Assembly (NCBI GenBank): GCA_045603125.1
Contig: JAZULN010000048.1
Location: 1 to 7,097 of the forward strand
DNA length: 7,097 nt
Source: CAKSFT01 sp045603125
GTDB taxonomy: Bacteria > Bacillota > Clostridia > UBA1381
Direction: 5' to 3'
Shown here: piece after piece, positions 6,552 to 7,097 of the stretch
How positions within the stretch are numbered: position 1 is the stretch's first letter
Layout of the letters: the number at the start of each line of letters is the position of its first letter
Translations under genes and position numbers: made by a program
Notes under the pieces: model-generated
Seen by the model: only the letters and a program-made list of their open reading frames with translations
The model's database searches: none
What the model was told of the DNA's origin: nothing

Positions 6552-6589
6552 TTTAAAAAGAGTAGCGAGCGCTACTCTTTTTAAATTTT
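6552..6589. terminator. Intrinsic terminator after tyrS, likely bidirectional
   Basis: TTTAAAAAGAGTAGC (6552-6566) pairs perfectly with 6571-6585 around the four-base loop GAGC, giving a 15-bp stem with a GC-containing core. T-rich stretches lie within and after the right arm (6578-6582 and 6586-6589), and A-rich sequence on the left gives the same on the other strand. It sits 4 bases after the tyrS stop. Confidence 0.93.
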
Positions 6590-6599
6590 CTTTATTTTG

Positions 6600-6629
6600 T
6601 TGACTTAAAATGGTATTTTGTGGTATAAT
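6600..6629 (+). promoter_or_regulatory. Strong extended -10 promoter of the RNase J gene
   Basis: TTGACT (6600-6605) lies 18 bases upstream of a perfect TATAAT (6624-6629). The preceding TGG (6621-6623) completes an extended -10 element. Transcription would start near 6636, leaving a leader of about 104 bases before the GTG start. It follows the tyrS terminator closely, which supports an independent unit. Confidence 0.88.
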
Positions 6630-6676
6630 AATAATAGAATGTGTTGATATAGATACAAGGATTAAATTTGAACATA

Positions 6677-6704
6677 ATCACGAAGGACCGAAATTGTTCG
6701 TGAT
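6677..6704 (+). promoter_or_regulatory. Inverted repeat / leader hairpin upstream of RNase J
   Basis: ATCACGAA (6677-6684) and TTCGTGAT (6697-6704) are perfect 8-base inverted repeats separated by 12 bases. They lie within the transcribed leader, between the predicted start site and the Shine-Dalgarno. The following sequence is A-rich rather than a T-run, so it is not a terminator. It could be a structured RNA element, for example a site of feedback cleavage, or a dyad DNA operator. No known family is recognised. Confidence 0.5.
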
Positions 6705-6727
6705 AAAATATATAAAAATTTTTAAAT

Positions 6728-6733
6728 GGAGGT
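6728..6733 (+). promoter_or_regulatory. Ribosome binding site that decides the GTG start of RNase J
   Basis: A consensus GGAGGT stands 6 bases before GTG 6740. No in-frame ATG occurs until codon 22, which would delete the conserved first strand of the enzyme, so GTG is the start. Confidence 0.85.
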
Positions 6734-6739
6734 AATTTT

Positions 6740-7097
6740 GTGGCAAAAAAGAATAAACTGAAAATCATTCCCCTCGGCGGACTTGATGAAATTGGCAAGA
6801 ATATGACCGCAATCGAGTATGATAACGAGATTATACTTGTAGACTGCGGTATGGCTTTTCCTGACGATGAAATGCCGGGTGTTGACCTGGTTATAAATGA
6901 TATTTCATATCTTGAGAAGAACGCAAAAAAGGTAAAGGGAATATACTTAACACACGGTCATGAAGATCATATAGGTGGCTTGCCGTATTTTTTAAAGACA
7001 ATAAATGTTCCGGTTTACGGCACAAGGCTTACTATTGCCTTGGTTGAGCATAAGCTAAAGGAACATAACCTTTTATCTAAGGTAAAGCTTGTAAACG
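6740..7097 (+). CDS. rnj: Ribonuclease J, N-terminal part (gene runs off the window)
   Basis: The first 119 codons are present; the rest lies beyond the window. The protein begins with the typical KIIPLGGLDEIGKNMTAIEY strand and continues with VDCGMAFPDDEMPGVDLVI. It carries the metallo-beta-lactamase zinc motif HGHEDHIGGLPY, with HGHEDH at 72-77. This is the catalytic signature of RNase J, a combined 5'-to-3' exonuclease and endonuclease that dominates mRNA decay and rRNA maturation in Firmicutes. Full-length family members are about 550-600 residues, so roughly a fifth is visible. The GTG start is supported by an ideal Shine-Dalgarno. The gene has its own promoter and a leader with an inverted repeat, which hints at post-transcriptional control. 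Whether it is RNase J1 or J2 cannot be told from this part. Confidence 0.94.
   Translation, partial: MAKKNKLKIIPLGGLDEIGKNMTAIEYDNEIILVDCGMAFPDDEMPGVDLVINDISYLEKNAKKVKGIYLTHGHEDHIGGLPYFLKTINVPVYGTRLTIALVEHKLKEHNLLSKVKLVN

Noticed and set aside
6592..6798. Antisense open frame of 68 codons across the RNase J leader
   Set aside because: It runs opposite a promoter, leader and the start of a conserved gene, and the product has no recognisable feature.

Overview
The window is a compact, AT-rich stretch of a bacterial chromosome. All its genes lie on the + strand. Strong AGGAGG-type ribosome binding sites, sigma-A-like promoters, AGA/ATA-rich codon use and an RNase J gene point to a low-GC Firmicute, most likely an anaerobic member of the Clostridia. 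Genus cannot be read from the sequence.

Region 1 (1-224) is non-coding. It holds a small GC hairpin at the very edge, possibly the remnant of an upstream terminator, then a sigma-A-like promoter and an untranslated leader of about 85 bases.

Region 2 (225-5302) is a five-gene biotin-dependent, sodium-translocating decarboxylase operon. In order it encodes: an acyl-CoA carboxyltransferase (MmdA/PccB/12S type), a one-helix gamma subunit (OadG type), a biotin carrier protein with an EAMKMEN biotinylation site, a multi-spanning beta subunit (OadB/MmdB) that keeps all the known pump residues, and an OadA/5S-type carboxyltransferase without its own biotin domain. Gaps between genes are only 18-21 bases. 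The likely working scheme is that a carboxyl group from an acyl-CoA substrate (methylmalonyl-CoA most likely) or from oxaloacetate is loaded on the shared biotin carrier. It can then be released as CO2 at the membrane beta subunit, driving Na+ export, or passed to the other carboxyltransferase, as in propionibacterial transcarboxylase. The OadA-like protein shows a striking anomaly: the first histidine of its HxH metal-binding motif is leucine.

Region 3 (5322-6548) is tyrS, 19 bases after oadA, with no room for its own promoter or a T-box. It is therefore probably the last gene of the same transcript. A near-perfect bidirectional hairpin terminator closes the unit at 6552-6589.

Region 4 (6590-7097) has a very strong extended -10 promoter, a leader of about 100 bases with an 8-bp inverted repeat, and the first 119 codons of an RNase J gene that runs off the window.

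No mobile element, CRISPR array, tRNA or rRNA was seen. The system is a variant of known decarboxylase/transcarboxylase operons rather than a clearly new one. The points most worth checking are the altered metal site in OadA, the two carboxyltransferases sharing one carrier, the placement of tyrS, and the RNase J leader.
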